Source: Dyella_B humi (GTDB taxonomy: Bacteria; Pseudomonadota; Gammaproteobacteria; Xanthomonadales; Rhodanobacteraceae). Taken from it: a stretch of 64,000 nucleotides of DNA. The DNA lies in assembly GCF_044904605.1 (NCBI RefSeq), contig NZ_JADIKI010000023.1, positions 1,860,001 through 1,924,000 on the forward strand, in the 5' to 3' direction. The translations under genes and the position numbers were made by a program. Under the pieces are notes generated by a model that saw only the letters and a list, made by a program, of their open reading frames with translations, was not told where the DNA came from and did no database searches. Below, one piece after another: positions 8,622 to 17,571 of the stretch. The first letter of the stretch is position 1. Every line of letters starts with the position of its first letter.

Positions 8622-9638
8622 TCACGCGCAGCCAGGTAAGCTCCGGCCCGATTCCAGCACCGCCAATGCCGCCGTGCCGAGTAGGCCCGGTTCCGGATGT
8701 GTGATGGCGATGGTCGGCACATTTTCCATTGTGTCGCGGAAGCGACCCTTTGCTTCGAAACGCTCGCGGAAGCCACCGCTCTGCAGCCATGGCATCAGAA
8801 TCTTCAGCACGCCGCCGGTGAGGTACACGCCATCCCAACCACCCAGACTCAGCACCAGGTCACCGGCCACGCTGCCAAAAATGCCGGCGAGCGTTTCCAC
8901 CGTGCGTACGCACAGCATGTCGCTGCCGTCGGTGGCGCGCGAGGTGATGTCTTCGGGCGTGTATTCCTGCGCGGGTTGTCCAGCGATATCGGCGAGCGCG
9001 AGATAGAGATTCACCAGGCCGTTGCCGCAGATCATGCGTTCGTTGGACACGCGACCGAAGCGTGCGTTGAGGCGATGCAGAATTTCCACATCCTCGGCGG
9101 TGTGCGCGGCGAAGCCGGAATGGCCGCCCTCGGTTTCCAGCACGAACCAATGCCCATGCCGAAGCAGCAGCCCGGCCACACCGAGACCCGTGCCCGGACC
9201 CATCACCACGAAGGTTTGCGAGGATTTGTGATTGTGCTCCGGCGGCAGCATCGTGCCGACCGCCTGCAACTGATCTCGATGGAGCAACGGAATCGACATG
9301 CCCTGTGCAGCGAAATCGTTCACCAGGCGCACACGCTCGAGGCCCAGTTCTTCTTGCAAACCATGCGCGGAGACTGCCCACGGATTGTTGGTGATCTTCA
9401 CCGTTTCACCGTTGGCGATGCGGCCGGCGGCGGCGATGATTGCCTGCGTGGCGATGTGTCCAGTGTCGGCGAAATACTGGCGGATAGTGTCCGCCAGCGT
9501 ATCGAAATCCTTGACGCGATAGCGTCGCACGCTGTCCAGCAGTAGCGGATCGGACGATGCAGCGTCGGCAAGCGCGAAACGGACGTTGGTGCCGCCAAGG
9601 TCGGCAAGCAGGGTGGGGGAGGCGATGGAGCGATCCAT
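8622..9638 (-). CDS. glk: glucokinase
   Basis: Phosphorylates glucose to glucose 6-phosphate with ATP. The 338-residue protein has the N-terminal phosphate-binding motif LADLGGTNVRFALAD, the substrate region NNPWAVSAHGLQEELG and LVNDFAAQG, the second glycine motif GPGTGLGVAGLL, and the HSGFAAHTAEDVEIL segment of the proteobacterial Glk family (ROK-unrelated type). ATG 9638 is chosen over a TTG two codons upstream. It is followed by a family A repeat and then the HAD phosphatase on the same strand. Confidence 0.93.
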   Translation of the reverse strand: MDRSIASPTLLADLGGTNVRFALADAASSDPLLLDSVRRYRVKDFDTLADTIRQYFADTGHIATQAIIAAAGRIANGETVKITNNPWAVSAHGLQEELGLERVRLVNDFAAQGMSIPLLHRDQLQAVGTMLPPEHNHKSSQTFVVMGPGTGLGVAGLLLRHGHWFVLETEGGHSGFAAHTAEDVEILHRLNARFGRVSNERMICGNGLVNLYLALADIAGQPAQEYTPEDITSRATDGSDMLCVRTVETLAGIFGSVAGDLVLSLGGWDGVYLTGGVLKILMPWLQSGGFRERFEAKGRFRDTMENVPTIAITHPEPGLLGTAALAVLESGRSLPGCA

Positions 9639-9713
9639 GGGCAATCCGGGGTTGCGAACCCTACAAGACTGCCCGTTGCTGCCCGATTCGTCCAGCGTTA
9701 CGCGAGCTATTCA

Positions 9714-9748
9714 CTCTCCCCCAACCCTTAACGAAAGATGGGGGAGAG
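9714..9748. terminator. inverted repeat after the S53 peptidase gene
   Basis: CTCTCCCCCA (9714-9723) and TGGGGGAGAG (9739-9748) form a perfect 10-bp stem with a 15-base loop in the gap between the S53 gene and glk. No T run follows. It may terminate the peptidase mRNA or be a decayed piece of a C/G-rich repeat. Confidence 0.5.
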
Positions 9749-9763
9749 GAAGCTGCCTTCTCA

Positions 9764-11287
9764 TCACGCCTGCTGCTTGGACAACGCATCCAGCAACGCC
9801 TGCCCGTTGGGACTGCCCAACCCCGTGCACGCATCCCAACCGGGACCGGCCTGATACGCGCCGTTATTGCCTTGCGTGATATCACGGAACGCGGACTCGC
9901 CGATCTGGTAGATCGCTGCGTGCAGATCGCCCACCGGTTTGCCCAGTTTCTGGTTGAGGCGTGCGATCAGCCCCGCCCACAGCGGCGCCACGGCGCTGGT
10001 GCCGCCGATCGCCTGCGTCTGCCCGCCGACCAGCACCTGGTAGCCGGTCATGGGATCCGCGTTGCCGGATACATCGGGCACGCCGCGGCCCGTGCTTCCG
10101 CTAGGCGCGTTGGGTACCTTGGCATTCTGCTGCCAGGTCGGTAGTGGGTATTCGATGCTCACGCCACCGCCCGTCGCGCCTTCGTTGGTGGCGGTATCGT
10201 TCCACACCACTTCGCTCTGGATGGTCTGGCCGGTGGCCACCAGCGTGGTGCCGCCGCAGGCCAGCGAGTAAGGACTGGATGCGGGAAAATCGACATGCGG
10301 CTGTCCGTCGCTTTCGCCATCGCTGGAGCCGTTGTCGCCGGCCGCCACGATCACCGTTACGCCCAGCGCCGCTGCATCCTGCACGGCGGATTCCATGGCG
10401 GTGCGCGATTGGCTGCTCCAACTGTCCTCAGGGCCACCCCAGCTGATCGAGAGCACCGAGGGCTTGTACGTGGTGTCGTGCGCGGCCTGCGAAATCGCTT
10501 CGTAAAAGCCCTGGTCGGTGTTCGGTGCGAAATACACCGCGATGGTGGCGCCTGGCGCGAGCGCACCGGCCACTTCGATATCCAGCGCCACTTCGATATC
10601 GGCGTCGCCACCGCCTGGCGTGTTCTGCCCGCCGGCCACGGATACGGCGACTACTTTCGGTGGGTTGCTGATCCCCAGGTTCGAAAAATATTGGCTGAGA
10701 TCGCTGCTGGTATAACCGCCGCCCAGTTCGATGATGCCGATCGTCTGGCCCGTGCCATCGGTGCCGGCGGGAAAGTTGTACAGCTGCCCGAGCTGGATCG
10801 GCGTATAGGAGGTGTTCGGCTGCGCCAGCGGCTTGCGGAAATGCGGCTGCGCCACCGGACGTTTATCCAGGCCTAGCACCGCGATCGCTTCCGGCGGCAG
10901 CGTGGGCGCGTGACTGCAACCGATGAACTGGCAATCGCCCATCTGGTATTTGCCCAGCGTCACGCCGAACGCTTGCTCCAGCGCCGTTGGCGTGCCGCGC
11001 AGATGCACTACCCGGCGATGCGCGTCGCAGCCGGTCTCGGTGAGTCCGTGCTTGTGCGCAAAGCCGCGCACATTCTCTATATCCGTTGAATCGGCGCCGT
11101 AATGCTCGCCGAACTGACCGTGCGGGAATTGCGGCGACTTGGGCCATTCGGCAGGCTTTGGCGCGGTATCTGAGCGACGGCGTAATACCACCGTCACATC
11201 GATCGGCGCGGCATCATCGTGCGGGCCGAGATACTTCATGCCTTCAGGCGTGGTCCAGTGCGAGGGGCGCTTGACGGGCTGGATCAT
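9764..11287 (-). CDS. S53-family serine-carboxyl peptidase (sedolisin/kumamolisin type)
   Basis: Acid-active endopeptidase of 507 residues. The N-terminal third matches the pro-kumamolisin activation domain (VVLRRRS, then the VRGFAHKHGLTETGCDAHRRVV region). The catalytic domain shows the Glu/Asp pair in GGDADIEVALDIEV, the oxyanion aspartate in VAAGDNGSSDG, and the nucleophile serine in GGTSAVAPLWAGL. ATG 11287 is preceded by AGGAA and is preferred over upstream starts. No signal peptide is visible from this or any upstream start, which is odd because relatives act in acidic surroundings; export by another route, or action after lysis, is possible. Single gene, divergent from hemB. Confidence 0.92.
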   Translation of the reverse strand: MIQPVKRPSHWTTPEGMKYLGPHDDAAPIDVTVVLRRRSDTAPKPAEWPKSPQFPHGQFGEHYGADSTDIENVRGFAHKHGLTETGCDAHRRVVHLRGTPTALEQAFGVTLGKYQMGDCQFIGCSHAPTLPPEAIAVLGLDKRPVAQPHFRKPLAQPNTSYTPIQLGQLYNFPAGTDGTGQTIGIIELGGGYTSSDLSQYFSNLGISNPPKVVAVSVAGGQNTPGGGDADIEVALDIEVAGALAPGATIAVYFAPNTDQGFYEAISQAAHDTTYKPSVLSISWGGPEDSWSSQSRTAMESAVQDAAALGVTVIVAAGDNGSSDGESDGQPHVDFPASSPYSLACGGTTLVATGQTIQSEVVWNDTATNEGATGGGVSIEYPLPTWQQNAKVPNAPSGSTGRGVPDVSGNADPMTGYQVLVGGQTQAIGGTSAVAPLWAGLIARLNQKLGKPVGDLHAAIYQIGESAFRDITQGNNGAYQAGPGWDACTGLGSPNGQALLDALSKQQA

Positions 11288-11501
11288 GACGCAGTTCCTT
11301 GAATGGGTGGGGACATGCACCATCAAAGATGGCACACAAAATGTGTCGAACTCGCGCACGCGCAGCTCGGCGTTTAACTACGGTGCCTATTCTTGAACTG
11401 ACGCATCTCACACATTGAGTCGTCCGGGCGCGGCGTTCTGTCCCTGCGTCCATGCAGTCACAGCGCTAGACTATGCGCAGTTTTCGCAAGAGATTTCGCG
11501 C

Positions 11502-12494
11502 ATGAACTTCCCCGCCATCCGCATGCGTCGCATGCGCCGCGACACCTTCTCCCGCGCGTTGATGCGTGAGCACACGTTGCTGCCCACCGATCTGATCATG
11601 GTGGCCTTCGTGATCGAAGGCGAAGGCAAGCGCGAGCCGGTGCCGTCGATGCCGGGCGTGGAGCGTCTGTCGATCGATGGCCTGCTGGAACTGGCCGGCG
11701 AATGCGTGCGTTTGGGAATTCCCGCGCTGGCGCTGTTCCCTTCGCCGGATGCATCCGCAAAAAGCGAAGACGCTGCCGAAGCGTGGAATCCGCAGGGCCT
11801 GATGCAGCGTGTTACCCGCGCGCTGAAGGCGAAGTATCCGGAGTTGGGTCTGATCGGCGATGTGGCGCTCGATCCCTACACTACGCACGGCCAGGACGGC
11901 CTGATCGACGAAAACGGCTACGTGATGAATGAGCCGACCGTCGAAGCGCTGATCAAGATGTCGCTGGCGCAGGCCGAAGCGGGCATGGATTTCGTCGCAC
12001 CGTCCGACATGATGGATGGGCGTATCGGCGCGATTCGCGAAGCGCTGGAAAACGCCGGTCATATCCATACGCGTATTCTTGCCTATTCGGCCAAGTACGC
12101 CTCTTCGTTCTACGGTCCGTTCCGCGATGCGGTCGGTTCCTCGGCCAACCTCGGCAAGGGCAATAAGCACACCTATCAAATGGACGTCGCCAACAGCGAT
12201 GAAGCCCTGCGCGAAGTGGAACTGGATATCGCCGAAGGCGCCGACGCGGTGATGGTAAAGCCGGGCTTGCCGTATCTCGACGTGCTGCGCCGGGTAAAAG
12301 ACGCCTTCGGCATGCCTACTTTCGTGTACCAGGTAAGCGGCGAATACGCGATGTTGAAAGCCGCGGCGCAGAACGGTTGGTTGAATGAGCGCGCGGTGGT
12401 GCTGGAAACCTTGACAGCGTTCAAGCGTGCGGGGGCGGATGCGATTCTTACTTATTACGCGATCGATGCGGCGCGTTGGTTGCGCGAAGCGTAA
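11502..12494 (+). CDS. hemB: porphobilinogen synthase (delta-aminolevulinic acid dehydratase)
   Basis: Condenses two 5-aminolevulinate molecules to porphobilinogen in heme synthesis. The 330-residue protein has the N-terminal RMRRMRRDTFSRALMREH, the catalytic lysines in ILAYSAKYASSFYGPFRDA and AVMVKPGLPYLD, and the metal-site variant DVALDPYTTHGQDG without the cysteine triad of zinc-only enzymes, so a magnesium-dependent type is likely. ATG 11502 gives the conserved N-terminus although the frame is open further upstream. Confidence 0.96.
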   Translation: MNFPAIRMRRMRRDTFSRALMREHTLLPTDLIMVAFVIEGEGKREPVPSMPGVERLSIDGLLELAGECVRLGIPALALFPSPDASAKSEDAAEAWNPQGLMQRVTRALKAKYPELGLIGDVALDPYTTHGQDGLIDENGYVMNEPTVEALIKMSLAQAEAGMDFVAPSDMMDGRIGAIREALENAGHIHTRILAYSAKYASSFYGPFRDAVGSSANLGKGNKHTYQMDVANSDEALREVELDIAEGADAVMVKPGLPYLDVLRRVKDAFGMPTFVYQVSGEYAMLKAAAQNGWLNERAVVLETLTAFKRAGADAILTYYAIDAARWLREA

Positions 12495-12531
12495 CTCCTG
12501 CGCGCAATCTGCATGTACGCGAGGGACGACT

Positions 12532-12637
12532 CCCTCCCCTGCTTGTAGGGGAGGGTTGGGGTGGGGTGAACACTTGCCTCAGACTTTCCTGCAAGTGTTC
12601 ACCCCCTCCCAACCTCCCCCTGCAAGCAGGGGGAGGT
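12532..12637. repeat. three-hairpin repeat, family B, copy 1
   Basis: Compound palindrome after hemB. An outer hairpin CCCTCCCCT/AGGGGAGGG at 12532-12555, a central long stem whose core is GTGAACACTTGC (12566-12577) against GCAAGTGTTCAC (12591-12602), and a third hairpin CCTCCCCCTGC/GCAGGGGGAGG to 12637. The same design recurs at 50032-50150, and a single decayed hairpin at 28266-28289. Confidence 0.9.
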
Positions 12638-12671
12638 GCTTGTCCGAGGCTTCGTTTGGTTTGCTTGTGCG

Positions 12672-13052
12672 TTATACATATTGCGCAATCCCATTCCCAA
12701 ACGACCAGTTCTCCTTCGCCGTCTCCAGCAAATTGATGAACACATCCTCCGGCCGCACGCCGGGATCGGCGGCCAGCTTCTCCGCCACGCTTCGATAGAA
12801 CGCCTGCTTCTGCTCCACCGTGCGTGTGTTGTTGCAGGCGATCTGCACGATCACCAGATCATCGCTGCGTGCGATGCCGAGGTAGTTGGGGTCGTAATCG
12901 AATTCCTCCGCGTCGTGCTGGCTGACCAGGATGAAGCGATCGTTTTCCGGCACGTTGAAACTTTCGCGCATGGCGGCGTAGATGCCGTTGCGAAGTGCGG
13001 TGATGTATGCGGAGGATTTGCCGCGACGTAGAGCAATGCGAACCAGAGGCAT
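12672..13052 (-). CDS. tautomerase-superfamily protein
   Basis: Protein of 126 residues beginning MPLVRIALRRGKS, so that removal of Met leaves the catalytic Pro-1 of the 4-oxalocrotonate tautomerase superfamily. The length and the ENDRFILVSQHDAEEFDYDPNYLGI segment fit the long-chain (malonate semialdehyde decarboxylase/cis-CaaD-like) group of these enzymes. Substrate unknown. It lies 18 bp behind the DUF4865 gene and is almost certainly cotranscribed with it under the divergent LysR regulator. This three-gene arrangement is common in proteobacteria. Confidence 0.88.
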   Translation of the reverse strand: MPLVRIALRRGKSSAYITALRNGIYAAMRESFNVPENDRFILVSQHDAEEFDYDPNYLGIARSDDLVIVQIACNNTRTVEQKQAFYRSVAEKLAADPGVRPEDVFINLLETAKENWSFGNGIAQYV

Positions 13053-13070
13053 GGGGATATTCCTCGAAGA

Positions 13071-13640
13071 TTAGTGTTTCGCTGAAGGATGGGAGACGTG
13101 GCCGACTTGGTAGAGGTCCACGCTTTCACTGAAAGTATCTGCAATATCACGCCACAGTCGGAAGCGCATCGCGGTCCAGCCGGCAGGATCGAACGCGCTG
13201 ATCGCGGCGAATGCGCCGCGGTCGAGATCGGCTTGAACGCCCGCGTTTTCAGCATCGCGCACCTCGCTCAACGCAACATGCGCAGGTATAGGCACAGTCT
13301 CGCAGCTTGCATGCGTGGCCAGGGAGAGATCCGGAGCCGTCTCCGCGCGCCACACCGACCACGTCCGCACCACTGGCCGTCCGAACGATGCCACCACGCC
13401 GGCGAAGCCCGCGCCGCCGAGAAAAGCGTTCATGCCTTCCGTGTCATGCCACAGGTAGAACGGCGCGTAACGATTCTCGCGACCGGCGGCGTAAGGCTGG
13501 TTGCGATCAGCATAAAGGTAGGCCTTGAACGCGAGCTGCGGAAAGTCATCCGTAAGATGGCCGCGCTCTGCGATGCGGCGGCGGATGATGCCCATGTCGT
13601 AATCGGCGGGCAAAGTGATGCGGTACTGCATGGTGAGCAT
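13071..13640 (-). CDS. DUF4865 family protein
   Basis: Soluble protein of 189 residues with the family N-terminus MQYRITLPADYDMGIIRRRI and the FKAYLYADRN, NRYAPFYLWHDTEGMNAFLGG segments. The aromatic centre and the length resemble a dimeric alpha-beta barrel monooxygenase-like fold, but no function is established. ATG 13640 has GGAG upstream; ATG 13631 is the alternative. First gene of the operon with the tautomerase, reading away from the LysR gene. Confidence 0.85.
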   Translation of the reverse strand: MLTMQYRITLPADYDMGIIRRRIAERGHLTDDFPQLAFKAYLYADRNQPYAAGRENRYAPFYLWHDTEGMNAFLGGAGFAGVVASFGRPVVRTWSVWRAETAPDLSLATHASCETVPIPAHVALSEVRDAENAGVQADLDRGAFAAISAFDPAGWTAMRFRLWRDIADTFSESVDLYQVGHVSHPSAKH

Positions 13641-13679
13641 GGCGGTTAGCTCCAGGCTTGACGGTGCCAGCGTAGCGGT

Positions 13680-13734
13680 TCAGCATGATGCTGAAAATCG
13701 GGAATTTATGCAGTAATGATCCTGAAAAACGGGA
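13680..13734. promoter_or_regulatory. putative LysR operator in the divergent intergenic region
   Basis: A perfect 15-bp palindrome TCAGCATGATGCTGA lies at 13680-13694. Overlapping its right end is the first of two direct repeats, CTGAAAATCGGGA (13691-13703) and CTGAAAAACGGGA (13722-13734), offset by 31 bp, about three helical turns. The position between the DUF4865 and LysR starts fits an autoregulatory LysR site. Binding itself is inferred. Confidence 0.6.
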
Positions 13735-13741
13735 TGATTCC

Positions 13742-14614
13742 ATGAGCCGCGTCACTTTCGATCTGGACGTCATGCGCAGCTTCGTCACCGGCATCGAGCT
13801 AGGCAGCTTTGCCAAAGCCGCCGAACGGCTGGGCCGCTCCACCTCGGCAGTCAGCGCGCAATTGAAGAAACTGGAGGACCAAGCCGGCACCCCGCTGCTG
13901 CGCAAGGCCGGCCGCGGCATGGCTCTTACCGAGGTGGGCGAGGTGATGCTCGGCTATGCGCGCCGCTTGCTGGAACTCAACGATGAGGCGGCCAGCGCCG
14001 TGCGCGGCGTGCAACTGGAAGGGCGTGTGCGGCTGGGCTTGCAGGAAGATTTCGGCGAAAGCGTGCTGCCCGAAGTGCTTGGACGCTTCAAGCGCGCCCA
14101 TCCGCGGCTACGCGTGGAGGTGCATATCGCGCGCAACGCCGCGCTGATGCAGTCGCTGGAAGCGGGCCGGCTCGATCTTGCGCTGGCCTGGGAAACGGAA
14201 GCGCGCGCACCGCATGCGCAACATATCCAGACGTTGCAGATGTGCTGGATCGGCGCTAATGCCGCACAGCTCCCCTATGTAGCGGACGAACCGATACCGC
14301 TGGTCGTGCTGGATGCGCCGTGCCTGATGCGCACCGCGGCCATCAACGCGCTGGACGCTGCCGGTCTCGCCTGGCGCATCGCCTTCACCAGCGCGAGCCT
14401 GGCGGGAACCTGGGCGGCGGTAAAAGCGGGATTGGGCGTCAGCGTGCGCACACCGCTTGGCGTGCCCGCCGATTTGCGCATGATGGATGCTTCGGTGGCC
14501 AACTTGCCGACGCTACCTCAGCTTGGGCTGGCGCTTTATCGCAGTGAAGAGGAACCGGCGCCGGAAGTAGCGCGCTTGGCCGAGCTCATTCTGGAGCGAC
14601 TGGAAGGCGAGTAG
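13742..14614 (+). CDS. LysR-family transcriptional regulator
   Basis: DNA-binding regulator of 290 residues. The winged helix-turn-helix occupies roughly residues 1-65 (DLDVMRSFVTGIELGSFAKA, RLGRSTSAVSAQLKKLE, GRGMALTEVGEVML), followed by a periplasmic-binding-protein-like effector domain. ATG 13742 begins MSRVTFDLDVMRSF, the normal LysR N-terminus. It is divergent from the DUF4865-tautomerase operon across 101 bp holding a palindrome and direct repeats, so it most likely controls that operon. The inducer is unknown. Confidence 0.93.
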   Translation: MSRVTFDLDVMRSFVTGIELGSFAKAAERLGRSTSAVSAQLKKLEDQAGTPLLRKAGRGMALTEVGEVMLGYARRLLELNDEAASAVRGVQLEGRVRLGLQEDFGESVLPEVLGRFKRAHPRLRVEVHIARNAALMQSLEAGRLDLALAWETEARAPHAQHIQTLQMCWIGANAAQLPYVADEPIPLVVLDAPCLMRTAAINALDAAGLAWRIAFTSASLAGTWAAVKAGLGVSVRTPLGVPADLRMMDASVANLPTLPQLGLALYRSEEEPAPEVARLAELILERLEGE

Positions 14615-14635
14615 GTTGGGCGCCCCCACCTAAGC

Positions 14636-15424
14636 TCAATGGTCGGACGGCGGCGGTGTGAGTTTGATCTCGTAGATCGACGGCCAGCGTTTACCGGTCA
14701 CAAGCAACCTGTCACGCTTCGCGTCGTAAGCGATGCCATTGAGCACGTCATTGCTGGGGTCGGACAAGGTCTGCGGATCCGGCGCCAGGCCAGTGAGATT
14801 GATCACGCCCACGACCTTGCCGTTGGATGGATCAATCTGCACGATGTTCTGCGTCAGCCATACATTGGCGTAGATCAGCCCCTTCACCCATTCCAATTCG
14901 TTGAGGTTGATGACCGGGTTGCCTTCGCCGGCTGTCACGTCGATTTTGCCAGTCTGCTTAAGGGTGTTCGGATCGAGCACGCGGATGGTGGCCGTGCCAT
15001 CGCTCATGTAGATGTGCTTGCCATCTGTGGTGAGCGCCCAGCCTTCGCCTGGATAATCAAACGTGCCGACCCGCTTGAAGCTGTTGAGGTCGTAGATATA
15101 GCCGCGCTGCGACTGCCAGGTGAGCTGGAACAGTCGATTCTTCCACGCCACGATGCCTTCGCCGTAGTCAGGCGGTGGCAGATCCACCTTCTGCAGCACC
15201 TTACCGGTGGCAAGATCGATCTTGCGGATGGTCGATTGGCCCTCGGTGCCCGTGCTCTCGTACAGGTAGCCGTTGAGGTAGAAAAAGCCTTCCGTGTATG
15301 CGCTGGTATCGTGTGGATAAGTGCGCACTACCTTGTAGCCGTAGATGGGTATCCCCGCCTGCGCGTGCGCGGACGATGCCAATACCAGAGCAAGCAGGAC
15401 GAGTAGGCGAGTGATCCGTTTCAT
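14636..15424 (-). CDS. glutaminyl-peptide cyclotransferase (plant/bacterial beta-propeller type)
   Basis: Secreted enzyme of 262 residues that converts N-terminal glutamine to pyroglutamate. A signal peptide is clear (MKRITRLLVLLALVLASSAHA, cleavage after AHA). The mature protein shows the five-bladed propeller features of the papaya-type cyclase: YPHDTSAYTEGFF, YESTGTEGQSTIRKIDL, a DYGEGIV motif, GEGWALTTDG, and LNELEWVKGLIYANVWLTQNI. Converges with the LysR gene across 21 bp. Confidence 0.9.
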   Translation of the reverse strand: MKRITRLLVLLALVLASSAHAQAGIPIYGYKVVRTYPHDTSAYTEGFFYLNGYLYESTGTEGQSTIRKIDLATGKVLQKVDLPPPDYGEGIVAWKNRLFQLTWQSQRGYIYDLNSFKRVGTFDYPGEGWALTTDGKHIYMSDGTATIRVLDPNTLKQTGKIDVTAGEGNPVINLNELEWVKGLIYANVWLTQNIVQIDPSNGKVVGVINLTGLAPDPQTLSDPSNDVLNGIAYDAKRDRLLVTGKRWPSIYEIKLTPPPSDH

Positions 15425-15531
15425 GGGGCCGGATCATCGCATGTCGAATGCAGTGCAGCCAGCAGCGTTTGTACGCCACGCGGAGTCAGCGCGTGAAATA
15501 ATCCATCGCAGGAATTTGCCGTGGAGGGAAC

Positions 15532-17388
15532 GTGGATAGCCATCATTTTCTGCAGACAGCGGTGGTCTTCCTGCTGGCCACGGTCATCGCGGTGCCAATC
15601 GCCAAGCGGTTCCGGCTCGGCGCGGTGCTCGGTTACCTGCTGGCGGGCGTAGTGATTGGCCCGGCGGAACTGCGCCTGATCGCCGATCCACGCGGCGCCA
15701 GCAGCATTTCCGAATTCGGCGTGGTGCTGATGCTGTTCGTAATTGGCCTGGAGCTTTCGCCGCAGCGCTTGTGGGTGATGCGCCGTGCGGTGTTCGGCAG
15801 CGGCCTGGTGCAGGTGCTGGCCTCCGGCATTGCCATCGGCGCGATCGCGCACCTAGGCTTTGGGCTGTCACCGAGTGCAGCGGCAATCGTTGGCGGCACC
15901 CTGGCGTTGTCTTCCACGGCGTTCGGCCTGCAGATCCTTACCGAGCGCAAAGAGGCATCGTCGGCCTATGGCCGGCAGGCGTTCGCCATTCTGCTGTTTC
16001 AGGATCTCGCCGCGATACCGCTGATTGCCGCGGTACCGCTGCTGGCATCGACTTCACCGCATCACAGCATCGATCCGCTGGCCGTGCTGCGCACTGTCGC
16101 GGTGATCGTGGCGGTGCTGGTCGGCGGACGCTATCTACTGCGACCCTTGTTCCGCTTCGTGGCACGCGCCCAATCGGTAGAGGTGTCCACTGCCACCGCT
16201 CTGCTGGTGGTGATGGGCACGGCCTTGCTGATGGAAGAGCTCAACGTATCCGTCACGCTCGGTGCTTTTCTCGCGGGCGTGCTGCTGGCCGATTCGGAAT
16301 ATCGCCACGAACTGGAATCGAACATCGAGCCGTTCAAAGGCTTGCTGCTGGGCCTGTTCTTCATCAGCGTCGGCATGTCGATGCGCATCGATTTGCTGCT
16401 CCAATCGCCGCTGCTTGTGCTGGGGCTCACTTTTGGGCTGTTGCTGGTGAAGGGCTTTCTGCTGTGGCCGCTGGGCCTGACGATCGGCGGTCTTCATCGC
16501 AGCGATACGTTGCGTCTTGCCGTGCTGCTGGCCAGCGGCGGCGAATTCGCGTTCGTGGTGTTGCGCCAGGCGAGCGAGCGTGGCCTGCTGGAAGAGCAGC
16601 AGGGCGCATTGCTGGTGCTGGCGATCACCTTATCGATGGGGCTGACGCCGCTGCTGGTGGCAGGCACCGGCAAGCTGATCGGCGCGAAGAAGAAGGCCGA
16701 GCCCAAGCGTCCCTTCGACACTATTACGGTGGATCATCCGCGCGTGATCATCGCCGGCTACGGCCGGATGGGCCAGATCGTTGCGCGTATCTTGCGCACG
16801 CGGAAGATTCCGTTCGTGGCGCTGGATCAATCCGTAGAACAACTCGACATGGTGCAGCGCTTCGGCAACAGCAACGATATTTTCTACGGCGATCCGGCCC
16901 GCCCGGAGCTGCTACGCGCGGCCCAGGCGGACAAGGCTGAAGTGTTCGTGCTCGCTACTGACGATCCCGAATCCAGCCTGCGCGTGGCGCGAACCGTGCG
17001 GCGCCAATATCCGCATCTGAAAGTCATCGCCCGCGCGCGCAACCGCCAGCACGTGTGGCGATTGATGGACTTGGGCATCGAGCAGCCCGTTCGCGAAACG
17101 CTGTTCTCCAGCCTCAAGATGACCCGCCAGACGCTGGAGGCGCTTGGCCTCAGCCCGCAGGAAGCCACGGAACAAGTGGAGCTGTTCCGCCGCAAGGATG
17201 CCGAATTGCTCAAGGTGCAGTACCTGGTTTATGACGACGAAGCCAAGCTGGTGCAGACCACGCGCGAGGCGATCGAGGATCTGAACAGGCTGTTCGAAGC
17301 CGATGCGGAGATCGCGCCGCCGCCGGCCAAGGGACCCGATGCGGATACGCCGCTCGTGGCGGGTGATGGGGAACAGGGGAAGGCGTAG
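15532..17388 (+). CDS. Kef-type monovalent cation:proton antiporter (CPA2) with TrkA-N domain
   Basis: Inner-membrane antiporter of 618 residues, probably potassium efflux in exchange for protons. The first 390 or so residues contain about a dozen membrane helices of the Na/H exchanger fold. A cytoplasmic Rossmann domain follows (IIAGYGRMGQIVARIL, then the ligand loop with LDQSVEQLDMVQRFG and ATDDPESSLRVARTVR), as in KefB/KefC. No ancillary KefF/KefG gene is adjacent. The start is GTG 15532, supported by a GGAGGGAA ribosome binding site immediately upstream. Confidence 0.92.
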   Translation: MDSHHFLQTAVVFLLATVIAVPIAKRFRLGAVLGYLLAGVVIGPAELRLIADPRGASSISEFGVVLMLFVIGLELSPQRLWVMRRAVFGSGLVQVLASGIAIGAIAHLGFGLSPSAAAIVGGTLALSSTAFGLQILTERKEASSAYGRQAFAILLFQDLAAIPLIAAVPLLASTSPHHSIDPLAVLRTVAVIVAVLVGGRYLLRPLFRFVARAQSVEVSTATALLVVMGTALLMEELNVSVTLGAFLAGVLLADSEYRHELESNIEPFKGLLLGLFFISVGMSMRIDLLLQSPLLVLGLTFGLLLVKGFLLWPLGLTIGGLHRSDTLRLAVLLASGGEFAFVVLRQASERGLLEEQQGALLVLAITLSMGLTPLLVAGTGKLIGAKKKAEPKRPFDTITVDHPRVIIAGYGRMGQIVARILRTRKIPFVALDQSVEQLDMVQRFGNSNDIFYGDPARPELLRAAQADKAEVFVLATDDPESSLRVARTVRRQYPHLKVIARARNRQHVWRLMDLGIEQPVRETLFSSLKMTRQTLEALGLSPQEATEQVELFRRKDAELLKVQYLVYDDEAKLVQTTREAIEDLNRLFEADAEIAPPPAKGPDADTPLVAGDGEQGKA

Positions 17389-17571
17389 ATGGCGTTCGCC
17401 TGTGCGCGGCGCGTCATATGCTTTTCACACGAGGGTGTTTTATATGTCGCGTTAGCCTGTCTGTGTGCTTTTTGCAAAGGCAGCAAGAAAATGCGGTAAG
17501 TCTCCGGTAAGCAGCTAATCAGCATGCTTGCGCGATGTGAAACCTGACGAGCACACGCTGCGCCCTTTCGC

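Noticed and set aside
12532..12637. Possible CRISPR repeat unit
   Set aside because: The repeat is a compound palindrome present once here and once at 50 kb; there are no regularly spaced repeats and no cas genes.
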